A DNA stretch of 33,107 nucleotides from Dehalococcoidia bacterium (GTDB lineage Bacteria > Chloroflexota > Dehalococcoidia > DSTF01 > WHTK01). Made by a program: the position numbers and the translations under genes. The notes under the pieces were generated by a model, which made no database searches, was not told where the DNA came from, and saw nothing but the letters and a program-made list of their open reading frames with translations. Below, piece after piece: positions 7,825-16,537 of this stretch. The stretch covers positions 1 to 33,107 of the forward strand of contig WHTK01000035.1 of assembly GCA_009377745.1 (NCBI GenBank). The letters are read 5' to 3'. The first letter of the stretch is position 1, and the number at the start of each line of letters is the position of its first letter.

Positions 7825-10056
7825 ATGGCTATTTCCACCCAAAGCATCGCAACGGCGAGCGCGCGTCATCCCTGGCGGGTGATTGCCCTCTGGATTGTCG
7901 GGCTTGTCGCCTCGTTCATGCTGATCGGCAATCTCCTTTCGACTGCCGTGACGAACGAGGCCGACATCACAAGCGACCCGGAATCAGAGCGCGGCACAAG
8001 GCTGTTAGAAGAACGTCTGCGGGGCCCAACCCGCCTCAATGAAGCGGTAATCATCCAATCCTCTACGCTCACGGTGGACTCCCCAGGCTTCCAGAGCTAC
8101 GTGGAGGGTATTCAGGGTGAGATCGATGCCCTTGGGACGGACGTGGTCGAGAGCTCTGCCTCCTTCTACTCCTCGGGCGCCGCTAGCCTGGTTTCTGACG
8201 ACCGCCGTACCACATTGCTCCCGCTCGTAATGGCAGGCGACGTCGATGAGGCAGCGGAAAACGTCCGCGAGGTCCTGGCCATTGTCGAGAGAGCAAATGG
8301 TGAGGGCGAGTTCCAGGTCTACGTCTCCGGGTTCGCGAGCGTGGGTGAGGACTTCAACAAGGCTCTGGAGGAAGACCTTCAGCGTTCCGAGTTCCTGACC
8401 CTACCGGTCGCGTTGCTCATCCTGGTGGTGGTCTTTGGCGCGTTGGCCGCGGCCCTTTTGCCAATCGCCGTGGCGGCCATAGCAATCGTCGTAGCGATAG
8501 CGCTGACGGCGGTCATCGGGCAGCAGTTTCAGTTCGCGTTCTTCGTCACGAACATGATCTTGATGATGGGCCTGGCCGTCGGTATCGATTACTGCCTCTT
8601 CATCGTCTCACGCTTCCGTGAAGAGCGATCTCACGGCCGCGACAAGGAGGAGGCGATCTCGATTTCGGCGGCGACGGCCGGGCGGGCGGTGCTCTTCAGC
8701 GGCATTACCGTGGTCGTGGCGCTGCTGGGCCTGTTGATCGTGCCGCAGACGATCTTCCGCAGCCTCTCCGGCGGCGCCATCCTGGTCGTCTTGGCGGCCG
8801 TGGCGGCGTCGTTGACCCTGCTGCCGGCAATGTTGAGCCTGCTGGGAGACCGCGTGAATTCGCTGCGGATTCCCTTCATCCAGCACGTGCAGGAAGCCAG
8901 CCGCGACGAGGCGTCGGGCGGTTTCTGGGACCGCGTGGCGCGGATCGTGATGGCGCATCCCGTGGTCAGCGTGGTGCTGGCCACCAGCCTCCTGGTTGCG
9001 GTAACGATCCCGTACTTCGGTATGCAGGTCGGCTTCTCCGGTGTCAGCACGCTACCTGACAGCTTCCAGTCCAAGCAAGGGTTCGACATCCTTGAGCGCG
9101 AGTTTGGTGGCGGTGAGGTGTACCCGGCAGAGGTCGTCATTGACGGGCCGGTCAACTCGGCGCAGGTCCAGTCTGCTGTCGAGAAGCTGAAGTCATCCCT
9201 CCAGGGCGACGCGGTGTTCGGCGCCTCCCACTTCGAGGCGAACAACGCCGGTGATCTGGGCCTGCTCTCGATCCAGATGGCGGCCGACCCCAGCGCTCCG
9301 GCAGCGACAAACGCCATCGAGCGCCTGCGCGGTGAATACATTCCTGCCGCCTTCGACGGCGTAGATGCCGATGTCCTGGTGGCCGGCATTTCCGCGGAGA
9401 ACCTGGACTTCTTCAACCTGAGCGAGGACTACCAGCCGCTGGTGGTCGTATTCGTGCTGGGGCTCAGCTTTCTCATCCTCATGATGGTGTTCCGTTCAAT
9501 CGTAGTGCCGACCAAGGCTATCCTGATGAACCTGCTGTCGGTTGGCGCCGCATATGGGCTCATCGTCCTGGTCTTCCAGGAAGGCTTCGCGACCGGCCTG
9601 CTTGGATTCCAGCAAGTGGAAGCCATCGAAGCCTGGCTACCGCTGTTCCTGTTCTCAATCCTGTTCGGCCTTTCGATGGACTACCACGTGTTTCTGCTGA
9701 GCCGAATCCGCGAGCGCTATGACCAGACCGGCAACAACACAGAGGCCGTGGCCTTCGGGCTCCGGTCAACAGGCCGGCTGATCACGGGCGCTGCCCTGAT
9801 CATGGTCGCCGTCTTCGGTGGCTTTGCCCTGGGTGACCTGGTCATGTTCCAGCAGATGGGCTTCGGCCTTGGTGTCGCTGTGCTAATCGATGCGACGCTG
9901 ATCCGCTGCGTCCTTGTCCCCGCATCCATGCGGTTACTGGGCAAGTGGAACTGGTACTTGCCGTCGGTGCTGAGCTGGCTACCACACCTGGGCATCGAAG
10001 CGCCAGAGCTGCCGGAGGCCCATCGGGCGCCGGAACCCGTCGCCAGCCGCGGCTAA
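7825..10056 (+). CDS. MMPL/RND-family exporter
   Basis: This 743-aa inner-membrane transporter has two halves, each with a first helix, a large extracytoplasmic domain and a five-helix bundle. The signature charged motifs in the bundles are GIDYCLFIVSRFREE (from residue 253) and MDYHVFLLSRIRERY (from residue 618); the aspartates and tyrosines serve proton relay in the family. It is likely proton-driven export of lipids, glycolipids or hydrophobic drugs. GGAGG lies about 9 nt before the ATG. Control is probably by the upstream TetR protein through the palindrome on its promoter. A strong terminator follows, so it is monocistronic. The substrate cannot be told from sequence. Confidence 0.92.
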   Translation: MAISTQSIATASARHPWRVIALWIVGLVASFMLIGNLLSTAVTNEADITSDPESERGTRLLEERLRGPTRLNEAVIIQSSTLTVDSPGFQSYVEGIQGEIDALGTDVVESSASFYSSGAASLVSDDRRTTLLPLVMAGDVDEAAENVREVLAIVERANGEGEFQVYVSGFASVGEDFNKALEEDLQRSEFLTLPVALLILVVVFGALAAALLPIAVAAIAIVVAIALTAVIGQQFQFAFFVTNMILMMGLAVGIDYCLFIVSRFREERSHGRDKEEAISISAATAGRAVLFSGITVVVALLGLLIVPQTIFRSLSGGAILVVLAAVAASLTLLPAMLSLLGDRVNSLRIPFIQHVQEASRDEASGGFWDRVARIVMAHPVVSVVLATSLLVAVTIPYFGMQVGFSGVSTLPDSFQSKQGFDILEREFGGGEVYPAEVVIDGPVNSAQVQSAVEKLKSSLQGDAVFGASHFEANNAGDLGLLSIQMAADPSAPAATNAIERLRGEYIPAAFDGVDADVLVAGISAENLDFFNLSEDYQPLVVVFVLGLSFLILMMVFRSIVVPTKAILMNLLSVGAAYGLIVLVFQEGFATGLLGFQQVEAIEAWLPLFLFSILFGLSMDYHVFLLSRIRERYDQTGNNTEAVAFGLRSTGRLITGAALIMVAVFGGFALGDLVMFQQMGFGLGVAVLIDATLIRCVLVPASMRLLGKWNWYLPSVLSWLPHLGIEAPELPEAHRAPEPVASRG

Positions 10057-10077
10057 CTTTGCGGAGCGGTATTTTAG

Positions 10078-10105
10078 AGAGGCCCCGTCTCAAGACGGGG
10101 CCTCT
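10078..10105 (+). terminator. Intrinsic terminator after the MMPL gene
   Basis: AGAGGCCCCGTCT (10078-10090) pairs perfectly with AGACGGGGCCTCT (10093-10105). A T-containing stretch (GCTTGTCC) follows, and TTTT precedes it for possible bidirectional use. Confidence 0.8.
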
Positions 10106-10148
10106 GCTTGTCCGCGGTGCGATAATGGGCAGGACAGGAGGTGAGCAT

Positions 10149-10379
10149 TTGGAATCTGAGCTAGACGAAATCGACGAGCAACTTGTGAAGCTGGAGGCCG
10201 AGGCGGCAGAGGCAAGCGGCGAGGCTAGAGAGGTGATCGAAAAGCAGATTGAGAACCTGAAGGACAAGCGGGAAGAGATCGCGGCGTCCGGCGACGTTGC
10301 CCTGGCGTCGGGCGAGGAAGACGCCCTGCGGGACGAGATTGCCCAGGCCCGTCTGGAGATCGACGCCGACATCCCGTAG
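10149..10379 (+). CDS. Small acidic coiled-coil protein
   Basis: TTG at 10149 is taken as the start because a full Shine-Dalgarno, GGAGGTG (10138-10144), lies 5 nt before it. The ATG at 10125, in the same frame, has none and would bury this site. The product is 76 aa, rich in Glu, Lys and Ala with heptad-like spacing (LDEIDEQLVKLEAEAAEA...VIEKQIENLKDKREEI), so it is almost entirely helical and probably coiled coil. I recognise no family. It is followed 22 nt later by the aldo/keto reductase gene with its own strong ribosome site, so the two are probably co-transcribed. A GATAAT box at 10121-10126 could serve as -10. Confidence 0.6.
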   Translation: MESELDEIDEQLVKLEAEAAEASGEAREVIEKQIENLKDKREEIAASGDVALASGEEDALRDEIAQARLEIDADIP

Positions 10380-10401
10380 CCACGGTTCAGGAGGAGAGGC
10401 A

Positions 10402-11307
10402 ATGCCAGACCTACCACAGCGGACTCTGGGCCGGACGGGGTTGCCAGTGACAACACTTGGCTATGGCGCGATGGAGCTGCGTGGCGCGCCGCGCGGCCGC
10501 GACGTCAGCGAAGAGCAGTCGGAGCGAATTCTCCATGCGGTGCTGAACTCAGGGATCAACTACATCGACACATCGATCGACTACGGCCTGAGCGAAGAGC
10601 GCATCGGCAGGTACATCTCCGGTCGGCGTAGCGAGTACTTCCTGGCTTCGAAGTGCGGCTGCGTGGTGAGCGCGCAAGCAACGGCCGGCGAAAGGGTGTC
10701 GCATGTCTACACGCCGGAGAACATCGTGGCGGGCGTGGAGCAGAGTTTGTCGCGGATGAAGACAGACTACCTGGACGTGGTTCAGTTCCACGGCAGCCCG
10801 TCCAAGGAGCAGCTAGAGGAGCACGGCGGCCTCGATGCGCTACTTGACCTGCAGCACCAGGGCAAGGTGCGCTACGTCGGCATGTCCTCGACGCTGCCCA
10901 ATCTGAAGGATCACGTAGAAATGGGCGTCTTCGACGTCTTTCAGATCCCCTATTCAGCGTTGGATCGGGAGCATGAGAACGTCATCGCGGCAGCATCCAA
11001 GGCAGGCGCCGGCATCGTGATCCGTGGCGGCGCGGCAAAGGGCAGCCCGGGCAAGGAGCAGGGCAACTCCTGGGAGACGTGGCAAAAGGTTGGCCTGGAT
11101 GACTTGCTGGCTGAGATGACGCGGATGGAGTTCATCATGCGCTTCACCTATACCAACCCCGACCTGGACACGACGATTGTTGGGACGGTGAACCCGGGAC
11201 ACCTGCAGGACAACATCAACGCGCTGCTCAAAGGACCACTGCCGTCTGACCTCTACGAAGAGGCGAAGCGCCGCCTCGCTGCGGCGGGCTCGACTCCGGC
11301 GGAATAG
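10402..11307 (+). CDS. Aldo/keto reductase
   Basis: This 301-aa NADPH-dependent oxidoreductase has the (beta/alpha)8 AKR fold. The catalytic tetrad is visible: Asp56 (YIDTSIDYG), Tyr61, Lys84 (LASKCGC) and His130 (VVQFHGSP). The opening RTLGRTGLPVTTLGYGAMEL is typical of the family. The start is ATG at 10402 behind AGGAGGAG; an upstream in-frame extension runs into the previous gene and is spurious. Downstream are two VOC-fold genes and a pterin dehydratase on the same strand with gaps of 10-45 nt, suggesting one operon. It probably reduces a carbonyl, perhaps linked with the VOC proteins in handling reactive aldehydes; that link is inference. Confidence 0.93.
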   Translation: MPDLPQRTLGRTGLPVTTLGYGAMELRGAPRGRDVSEEQSERILHAVLNSGINYIDTSIDYGLSEERIGRYISGRRSEYFLASKCGCVVSAQATAGERVSHVYTPENIVAGVEQSLSRMKTDYLDVVQFHGSPSKEQLEEHGGLDALLDLQHQGKVRYVGMSSTLPNLKDHVEMGVFDVFQIPYSALDREHENVIAAASKAGAGIVIRGGAAKGSPGKEQGNSWETWQKVGLDDLLAEMTRMEFIMRFTYTNPDLDTTIVGTVNPGHLQDNINALLKGPLPSDLYEEAKRRLAAAGSTPAE

Positions 11308-11319
11308 GAAGGACATTTC

Positions 11320-11754
11320 TTGCACGACGATGACGATCTCGACCATGTGCATGGCTCCGGGCCGCCGCGCTTCTTCTTTGCGGCCGTGAATGTCTTCCTG
11401 GTCGACGATATTGAAGCCACGGTGGAGTACTACCGCGACATCCTTGGCTTCGAGATCGACTTCGTCTACGGCGACCCGCCGATCTACGGCAGCGTCTCCC
11501 GCAACGATGCGATCCTCAATTTCAGCCGCTCCGACCCGGCGGGACGCCGCAACGGCATTGGCAGCGCCGGGCCGGGCAACGGGGTCGATGCGCTGATCGT
11601 GGTCTCGGATGTGGACGACATCTATACCGAGCTGAAGGAGCGGGGCGCCAAGACACTGAGCGAGCCGCGGTCGCAGGACTACGGCATGCGCGAGTTCCAC
11701 ATCGAAGACCTCAACAGCTACCGGCTGGCAATCGCCGCTGAGATCGACCTCTAG
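11320..11754 (+). CDS. VOC (glyoxalase/bleomycin-resistance fold) protein 1
   Basis: The 144-aa protein holds one complete VOC domain (AAVNVFLVDDIEATVEYYRD...LGFEIDF, then VVSDVDDIYTELKERGAKT and DYGMREFHIEDLNSYRL). TTG at 11320 follows GGAAGGA at a normal distance. The usual glyoxalase I first metal ligand (His at the VNVFLVD strand) is absent, so it is closer to the bleomycin-resistance/PhnB-like members than to a true glyoxalase. It ends in TAG, and the same reading frame then stays open straight into the second VOC gene. Confidence 0.88.
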   Translation: MHDDDDLDHVHGSGPPRFFFAAVNVFLVDDIEATVEYYRDILGFEIDFVYGDPPIYGSVSRNDAILNFSRSDPAGRRNGIGSAGPGNGVDALIVVSDVDDIYTELKERGAKTLSEPRSQDYGMREFHIEDLNSYRLAIAAEIDL

Positions 11755-11796
11755 GGGCAGGCGACGGAGTTTCTCAGCCGGGAAGAGCTGGCGCAG

Positions 11797-12243
11797 ATGC
11801 AGAAGTTGGCAGAAGCCGAGCACGGCCATCCTCTGGAGTACGCCATCCGGCGTCACTTCTTCGGCGTTGTGCCGGTGTTCCTCGTGGATGACATTCAGAT
11901 GACGTGCGCGTACTACGAGCGAGTGCTGGGCTTTGAAGTCGGCTTCACATTCGGAGAGCCGGCGGACTTCGCCAGCGTCTTTCGCAACAACGCGGTCATC
12001 CATCTCAATAAGGCCGATCCCGCCGGCGGCAGGAACAGCGGCGCCGCGGGTGGAGCGATGTCCGGGCCGGATGCCTACGTCATCGTTAACGACATCGACG
12101 AGTTATATGAGGAGATGCGACGAGTTGGGGCGAAGATCACGCTGGAGTTGGTAAGCCGGGACTACGGCATGCGCGAATTCCAGGTGGAGGACTGCAACGA
12201 GTACCGCCTGACCCTGGCCGAGGGCATTTTCCGCGAGCACTGA
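11797..12243 (+). CDS. VOC (glyoxalase/bleomycin-resistance fold) protein 2
   Basis: This 148-aa paralogue of the gene before it shares the pattern VPVFLVDDIQMTCAYYERVLGFEVGF, VIVNDIDELYEEMRRVGAK and RDYGMREFQVEDCNEYRLTL. The ATG at 11797 has a GGGAAGAG about 10 nt upstream. In-frame codons reach back without a stop to the TAG of VOC1 (sequence GQATEFLSREELAQ), so the N-terminus could be longer with a non-ATG start. The two proteins probably arose by tandem duplication and may form a heterodimer, as VOC folds pair. The substrate is unknown. Confidence 0.87.
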   Translation: MQKLAEAEHGHPLEYAIRRHFFGVVPVFLVDDIQMTCAYYERVLGFEVGFTFGEPADFASVFRNNAVIHLNKADPAGGRNSGAAGGAMSGPDAYVIVNDIDELYEEMRRVGAKITLELVSRDYGMREFQVEDCNEYRLTLAEGIFREH

Positions 12244-12253
12244 GGAGGACACC

Positions 12254-12604
12254 ATGAATGAGACCGACCTGCTCAATCGACACCCGGTGGAGCTGCCGGC
12301 GGGGACACCAACCCTGACGCCGGATGCCGTCGAGAAGATGCTGCCACTGGTTCCCGGCTGGGATCTGGCGGACGAGGGCAAGGGGCTGCACCGGCGCCAG
12401 CGCTTCGCCGATTTCGTGAGCGCGATTGCCTTCGTGAACAGGGTGGCGGAACTGGCCGAAGTGGAGCAGCACCATCCGGACATCCACGTTACCGGCTATC
12501 GCTGGCTGGATCTGGACCTTTCGACCCACTCGATCGGCGGACTCTCGGACAACGACTTCATCATGGCGGCAAAGATCAACCGCCTCTTCGACGAGGCGGC
12601 CTAG
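12254..12604 (+). CDS. Pterin-4a-carbinolamine dehydratase-like protein
   Basis: The 116-aa protein matches the PCD/DCoH family. It has the catalytic His pair in EQHHPDIHV (His73, His74) and the closing L-S-T-H-S-IGGLSDNDFIMAAKI. A strong GAGGAGG precedes the ATG. In organisms with aromatic amino acid hydroxylases it regenerates tetrahydropterin cofactor; no hydroxylase is visible here. Members without one have been linked to molybdopterin or other pterin metabolism. It is the last gene of the plus-strand group and ends 11 bp from the convergent glycosyltransferase. Confidence 0.93.
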   Translation: MNETDLLNRHPVELPAGTPTLTPDAVEKMLPLVPGWDLADEGKGLHRRQRFADFVSAIAFVNRVAELAEVEQHHPDIHVTGYRWLDLDLSTHSIGGLSDNDFIMAAKINRLFDEAA

Positions 12605-12615
12605 GGCCACGGCTC

Positions 12616-13791
12616 TCAAATCGTCTCTCCGAGGGGTCGTCCGGCTAGGACGTAGTAGTAGCGCTCCATGAGCAGCATGTTGGTTTCGAGGTTGCCCTCC
12701 ATCTCAACGCGCCGCCGGTTGGCGACGCGGGCTTTCTGGCGTAGTTCAGCGTTGGTCAGTGCCGTGTGGAAGGCGTCTGCCAGCGCACCGTCGTCACCAG
12801 CCGGGACGCGCAGGCCCGTCTGGCCGTGGGTGATCCAGCCGTCCTGGCTGGGCAGATCGCTTACGACAGGGAAGGCTCCGGCAGCCATCGCCTCCATGGT
12901 GCTGAGGGCAAGGGAGTCGGACGAGGGCACGGAGACGTAGACCGCAGCGGTGACGAGCGCGTCCAGCAGCTCTTGAGGCGTCAGTCGCCCGAGGAAGCTG
13001 ACCGAATCACCGAGGTTGAGCTCGCGGGCCAATACTTCGAGGGCCCGGCGCTGACTGCCATCGTGGGCGACGAGCAGACGCGCAGCGGGCAGGCGTTCCC
13101 TGAGTCCGGCGAAGGCCCGCAGGATGACGTCCACGTTGTAGAGCGGCTCCAACGCCCGGTCGCTGATAATGATGGGCTCAGCCGGGGCTTCGGCAAGCGA
13201 GCGTTCAAGAAATTCAGGATCGACGCCGAGGCGGATGAGGGCGACGTTCTCCTCCGGAATTCCCATCTCGACGATGCGGCTGGCCATGGCGGGGTCGTTG
13301 GCCGTGACGGTATCGGCGCTGCGCAGGGCGTGACGCGCGATGAAGCGGCCAAGGGGCTTGTGCGACTCGATGAGGATGTCCGATCCCCAGCAACTGACGA
13401 CGTAGGGATGGAAGTGGGTAAAGGCGCCGTAGAAGCCATGCTCAACTGCATAGTGGGCGTGGAATATGTCAGGCCGGATGGCGGCCAGAGTCTCTTTGAG
13501 GCCGGCCCGCTTGTACCGCAGGGCCTGGCCGAAGCGCAGAAACGATGGCGGCAGCCTGGAACTGAGACGTGAGTCTGTCGCGGGGCTGTCGGCGACAGAG
13601 GATGGCGCCAGGGCTGGAGAGAGGACGTGCAGCGTGACGCCCGGAATCTCCGACTCGGGCTGGTAGTAAGCGATGGCATGGACATCGTGGCCACAGGCGA
13701 CGAAGACGCGCAGCCAGCGCCGGGTATGCGGGCCATCGAAGTCGCCCAGGAAGGCGATGCGAAGGGGTGGGCCGGGCCGGTCCATGGTCAT
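12616..13791 (-). CDS. Family 4-type glycosyltransferase
   Basis: The 391-aa GT-B fold protein opens with LRIAFLGDFDGPHTRRWLRV, has HAHYAVEHGFYG in the acceptor half, and in the donor half VALIRLGVDPEFL, SVSFLGRLTPQELLDAL and the SSDSLALSTMEAMAAGAFPV segment that carries the second Glu of the EX7E motif. It probably transfers a sugar from a nucleotide donor to a polysaccharide or lipid precursor at the cytoplasmic face. The start overlaps the stop of the flippase gene (ATGA at 13791-13788), indicating translational coupling. It is the last gene of the minus-strand polysaccharide operon. Confidence 0.92.
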   Translation of the reverse strand: MTMDRPGPPLRIAFLGDFDGPHTRRWLRVFVACGHDVHAIAYYQPESEIPGVTLHVLSPALAPSSVADSPATDSRLSSRLPPSFLRFGQALRYKRAGLKETLAAIRPDIFHAHYAVEHGFYGAFTHFHPYVVSCWGSDILIESHKPLGRFIARHALRSADTVTANDPAMASRIVEMGIPEENVALIRLGVDPEFLERSLAEAPAEPIIISDRALEPLYNVDVILRAFAGLRERLPAARLLVAHDGSQRRALEVLARELNLGDSVSFLGRLTPQELLDALVTAAVYVSVPSSDSLALSTMEAMAAGAFPVVSDLPSQDGWITHGQTGLRVPAGDDGALADAFHTALTNAELRQKARVANRRRVEMEGNLETNMLLMERYYYVLAGRPLGETI

Positions 13792-15167
13792 GGATGGCCC
13801 AGGGGCTGGTCGCCGGCGCGGCGGCGGACGAGGTGAAGTCGGCTGAGCAAGGAACGCAGGCCGTCGAGATAGAGGACCACATCGGAGGGGCGCGGCAGCA
13901 GGGCTTCGAGGATTGAGTTGCCTGAGAGCCGCTGATAGGCGATGGCAGTGAGGACGAGGCTGAGACAGTAGCCAAAGCTGGCGCCCATCGCTGCGCCGGT
14001 GACGCCGAAGAGGTGGATCAGGAGGATATCGGTCGGGATGGTGATGATCAGGGTCGCCAGGGCGATCCAGGCGTTTATGATCGGCCGGCCGCGGCTGAAG
14101 ACATAAGCGGCGAGGATCTTGGCGCCGGAGAGCGCGACTGTGCCGGGCAGCAGCCAGAGATAGGGAGCGACAGCGCCTTCATAGTCCGTACCGAAGGTGA
14201 TCGAAATGAAGATTGGGGCGAGAAAAGCGGCGCCGAGGGCGCCAGCGGCAGTGACGAGCAGGGTGTTGCGGCAGACGACGGGCGTGACGCGGGCCGCGTT
14301 ATCGGCGTCACCGGAGGTGATGTTGGTCAGGAGGACGATGGCGACCGAGTTGGCGATGATCCAGAGGCCCTCGGTCTGCGAAGTCGCGACGCTGTAGAGG
14401 CCGACTCCGGCGGTGTTGACGAAGATCAGGATCAGAAAGGCATCCAGGCGGTAGTTGAGCAGTTGGATCAGGTTGGCAAGCTGACCTTGACCGCCGAAGC
14501 GGAGCGACTTGAGGAGGAGCGAAAGTGGCGCGAGGCCGCGCGGCCAGAACGATGTTCCGACCAGGAGATAGCCGAACAGCCAGGACGGCAAGAAAGCCAG
14601 GCTCCAGGCCCAGACCGCGCGCGGCACCGTGAGGCCAACAGCCAGCTCGACGCCGCCGAGGACGAGCAGCATCGTCAGGGGCAGGCTGAGCTCGAGGGCG
14701 TTCATCGCGCCGAAGCGGCCCTCGGCGCGCAGGAGGGACTCGAGCAGGCGTAGCTGGATCACGGCGGGGACGGTGATGATCGCGAGCCAGAAGGGCATGG
14801 GTTTATCGGCCAGCTGGTCGCCGAAGAAGACAGTGGCAATCAGGACGGCGATCGCGGAAATGATGGCCGAAGCAAGAGTGATGCTGAGGCCGGCTTCCAT
14901 GGCCTGACGGCCGCTGATCTCCCGCCGCGCGACGAAGTAGAAGGCGGCAGAGCCGACGCCGAGGCTAAGGAAGGCGTAGCCCAGGCTAACGGCTGCCTGA
15001 TAGAGGGCCGTGACGCCGCGCCCATCGGGGCCGAGGGCACGGGCGAGGAGGATCGCGACGAAAAAACCGGCCGTGTTGCTGACCAGGGTTGTGACGAAGA
15101 CGAAGTTGATGTTGAAGAGGAAGCCGCCGCCGGGCAGGCCATCCTCACGGACAGGGGTCTCAGACAT
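13788..15167 (-). CDS. Polysaccharide flippase (Wzx/MATE-like)
   Basis: This 459-aa polytopic membrane protein has about 12-14 hydrophobic segments, beginning with FLFNINFVFVTTLVSNTAGF and the family-typical LLARALGPDGRG. It is likely to flip lipid-linked oligosaccharide across the membrane. I chose the ATG at 15167 because it overlaps the preceding gene's stop (ATGTCTGA, 8 nt) and homology begins right after it. The frame stays open a further 55 codons upstream, but that extension overlaps the glycosyltransferase and is low-complexity. Position between two glycosyltransferases supports the role. Confidence 0.93.
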   Translation of the reverse strand: MSETPVREDGLPGGGFLFNINFVFVTTLVSNTAGFFVAILLARALGPDGRGVTALYQAAVSLGYAFLSLGVGSAAFYFVARREISGRQAMEAGLSITLASAIISAIAVLIATVFFGDQLADKPMPFWLAIITVPAVIQLRLLESLLRAEGRFGAMNALELSLPLTMLLVLGGVELAVGLTVPRAVWAWSLAFLPSWLFGYLLVGTSFWPRGLAPLSLLLKSLRFGGQGQLANLIQLLNYRLDAFLILIFVNTAGVGLYSVATSQTEGLWIIANSVAIVLLTNITSGDADNAARVTPVVCRNTLLVTAAGALGAAFLAPIFISITFGTDYEGAVAPYLWLLPGTVALSGAKILAAYVFSRGRPIINAWIALATLIITIPTDILLIHLFGVTGAAMGASFGYCLSLVLTAIAYQRLSGNSILEALLPRPSDVVLYLDGLRSLLSRLHLVRRRAGDQPLGHP

Positions 15168-16431
15168 CGGTGGCGACCGTAGTGGTCTGAACAAGCGCCT
15201 CGACCGCCTCAACCTCGGCGTCCAGGCGCTGCTCCCAGCTCCAGAAAGAGGCCTGGGCAAACTGAAGAGCTGCTGCTGAGAGGCGCTCCCGGTCGGCCGG
15301 GTCGGCGGCGAGCTTCGCAAGAGCGTCGGCAATCGCGGCGGGGTCGCCTGTAGGAAGGAGAATGCCGGTCTCGCCTTTGCGAATCAGGTCGCGGGTGTCG
15401 CCCTCGTCCAAGGTGAGGACGCAGCGACCGGAAAGCATGGCTTCGAGTAGGGGGTTTCCCACGTTGGAGAGCTCGTTGAGCGAGAGAAAGACGTCCGCGG
15501 CCCAGAGATAGGACTGGACTTCAGGCTGGGGCACGGCGCCGACGAAAGTAACGCTGTCGCCGAGATTCAGAGCAGCGGCCTGCGCTTCAAGGCTGGCGCG
15601 CTCCTCTCCATCGCCGACGACGAGGAGACGAGGATGTAGGCGTCGCTGCTTAAGAAGGGCAACTGCATCAATAGCGCGGTCGATGCGCTTCCAGCGGGCG
15701 AGCCGGGCGGCGGTGACGAGGACGAAATCGTCGGGCGTAACGCCGAGGCGGGCGCGAGCTGCGGCAGCTTCGGCAGCCGAGGGAGCGCGCGCGGAGCCGA
15801 GGTCGAGGCCGTTGCGCCAGAAGCGGACCTTGCCCTCCGAGGCCGGATTGAGACGCTGCAATACCTCGTCGCCCTGCGTACCGTCGTCGGTCATGACGTA
15901 GAGCTCTGCCGGAGTCTTGAGGGCGAGGACCTCTTCATACCTGCGAGCCAGGCTGAGGGGCCGGCCCAGGTAGGGGTACATTATGGTGCCCTGAAAGCGC
16001 GCCACCAGCGGAAGCGGGTGGCGGCGGCGGACGAGGCGCTGGGCGAGGACGCCGTGGACCTCGTAGCCGTAGAGCAGGTCGTAGGGGTTGTGGCGGAGGA
16101 GGCGCTCGGCCTGACGTGACGCGAGGAGAGGGAAGAGGGTGGCAAAGCGCGCCTTCTGGTCGAGCTGGAGGAGCGGCGCCGGCGGGATGAGGCGGCTCTC
16201 GGCTAGGGCGGGGAGATGGAAGCGATGGAAGGCGACGCCGTCAATCTCAGGCACGGGCTGTACGGGCGCACTGTGGTGGTGATTGGCGCCGATGGTGGAG
16301 GTGACGAAGTCGACGCGGTGGCCGCGGCGGCTGTAACCCTCGAGTGTCTTGGCCAGCGAAGGCGCGCCGCCCTGACCCGTGAGGGCCCAAACTTCGAGGG
16401 CGCTGATCATGAGGATGCGCAAGGAAGGCAT
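15160..16431 (-). CDS. Family 4-type glycosyltransferase
   Basis: The 423-aa GT-B enzyme has an N-terminal Rossmann half (GQGGAPSLAKTLEGYSRRGH, a glycine-rich loop, then LLYGYEVHGVLAQRLV) and a C-terminal donor half (FVLVTAARLARWKRIDRAID, LLVVGDGEERASLE, VTFVGAVPQPEVQSYL, NELSNVGNPLLEAM). It is the first gene of a three-gene minus-strand operon with the flippase and a second transferase, all overlapping. No ribosome site is visible before the ATG at 16431, so initiation may be leaderless or at the internal ATG seven codons downstream. It faces away from tRNA-Pro. Confidence 0.92.
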   Translation of the reverse strand: MPSLRILMISALEVWALTGQGGAPSLAKTLEGYSRRGHRVDFVTSTIGANHHHSAPVQPVPEIDGVAFHRFHLPALAESRLIPPAPLLQLDQKARFATLFPLLASRQAERLLRHNPYDLLYGYEVHGVLAQRLVRRRHPLPLVARFQGTIMYPYLGRPLSLARRYEEVLALKTPAELYVMTDDGTQGDEVLQRLNPASEGKVRFWRNGLDLGSARAPSAAEAAAARARLGVTPDDFVLVTAARLARWKRIDRAIDAVALLKQRRLHPRLLVVGDGEERASLEAQAAALNLGDSVTFVGAVPQPEVQSYLWAADVFLSLNELSNVGNPLLEAMLSGRCVLTLDEGDTRDLIRKGETGILLPTGDPAAIADALAKLAADPADRERLSAAALQFAQASFWSWEQRLDAEVEAVEALVQTTTVATDV

Positions 16432-16491
16432 GCTATTGTGATGGCCGCGTTGTTAGCTTAAGGCGGTTGAGCCGGTCGCTGGCGGGCGTGC

Positions 16492-16521
16492 TTGAAGCTG
16501 AGCCGCGGAAGCTCGTATCAT
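16492..16521 (+). promoter_or_regulatory. Putative promoter of tRNA-Pro
   Basis: TTGAAG (16492-16497) and TATCAT (16516-16521) are separated by 18 nt. The expected start point lies about 10 nt before the tRNA 5' end. Confidence 0.5.
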
Positions 16522-16537
16522 ACATTGCTAAAGCGTA

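Noticed and set aside
10954..12003. 349-codon minus frame across the aldo/keto reductase and VOC genes
   Set aside because: Shadow of well-supported plus-strand genes; it spans several gene boundaries and has no recognisable domain.
12766..13572. 268-codon plus frame inside the glycosyltransferase gene
   Set aside because: Antisense shadow; the minus-strand glycosyltransferase is coupled to the flippase gene and has clear motifs.
15168..15332. N-terminal extension of the flippase by 55 residues
   Set aside because: It overlaps the preceding glycosyltransferase by about 170 nt, is Ser/Pro/Arg-rich and lacks a ribosome site; the ATG at 15167 overlaps the stop in the usual coupled way.
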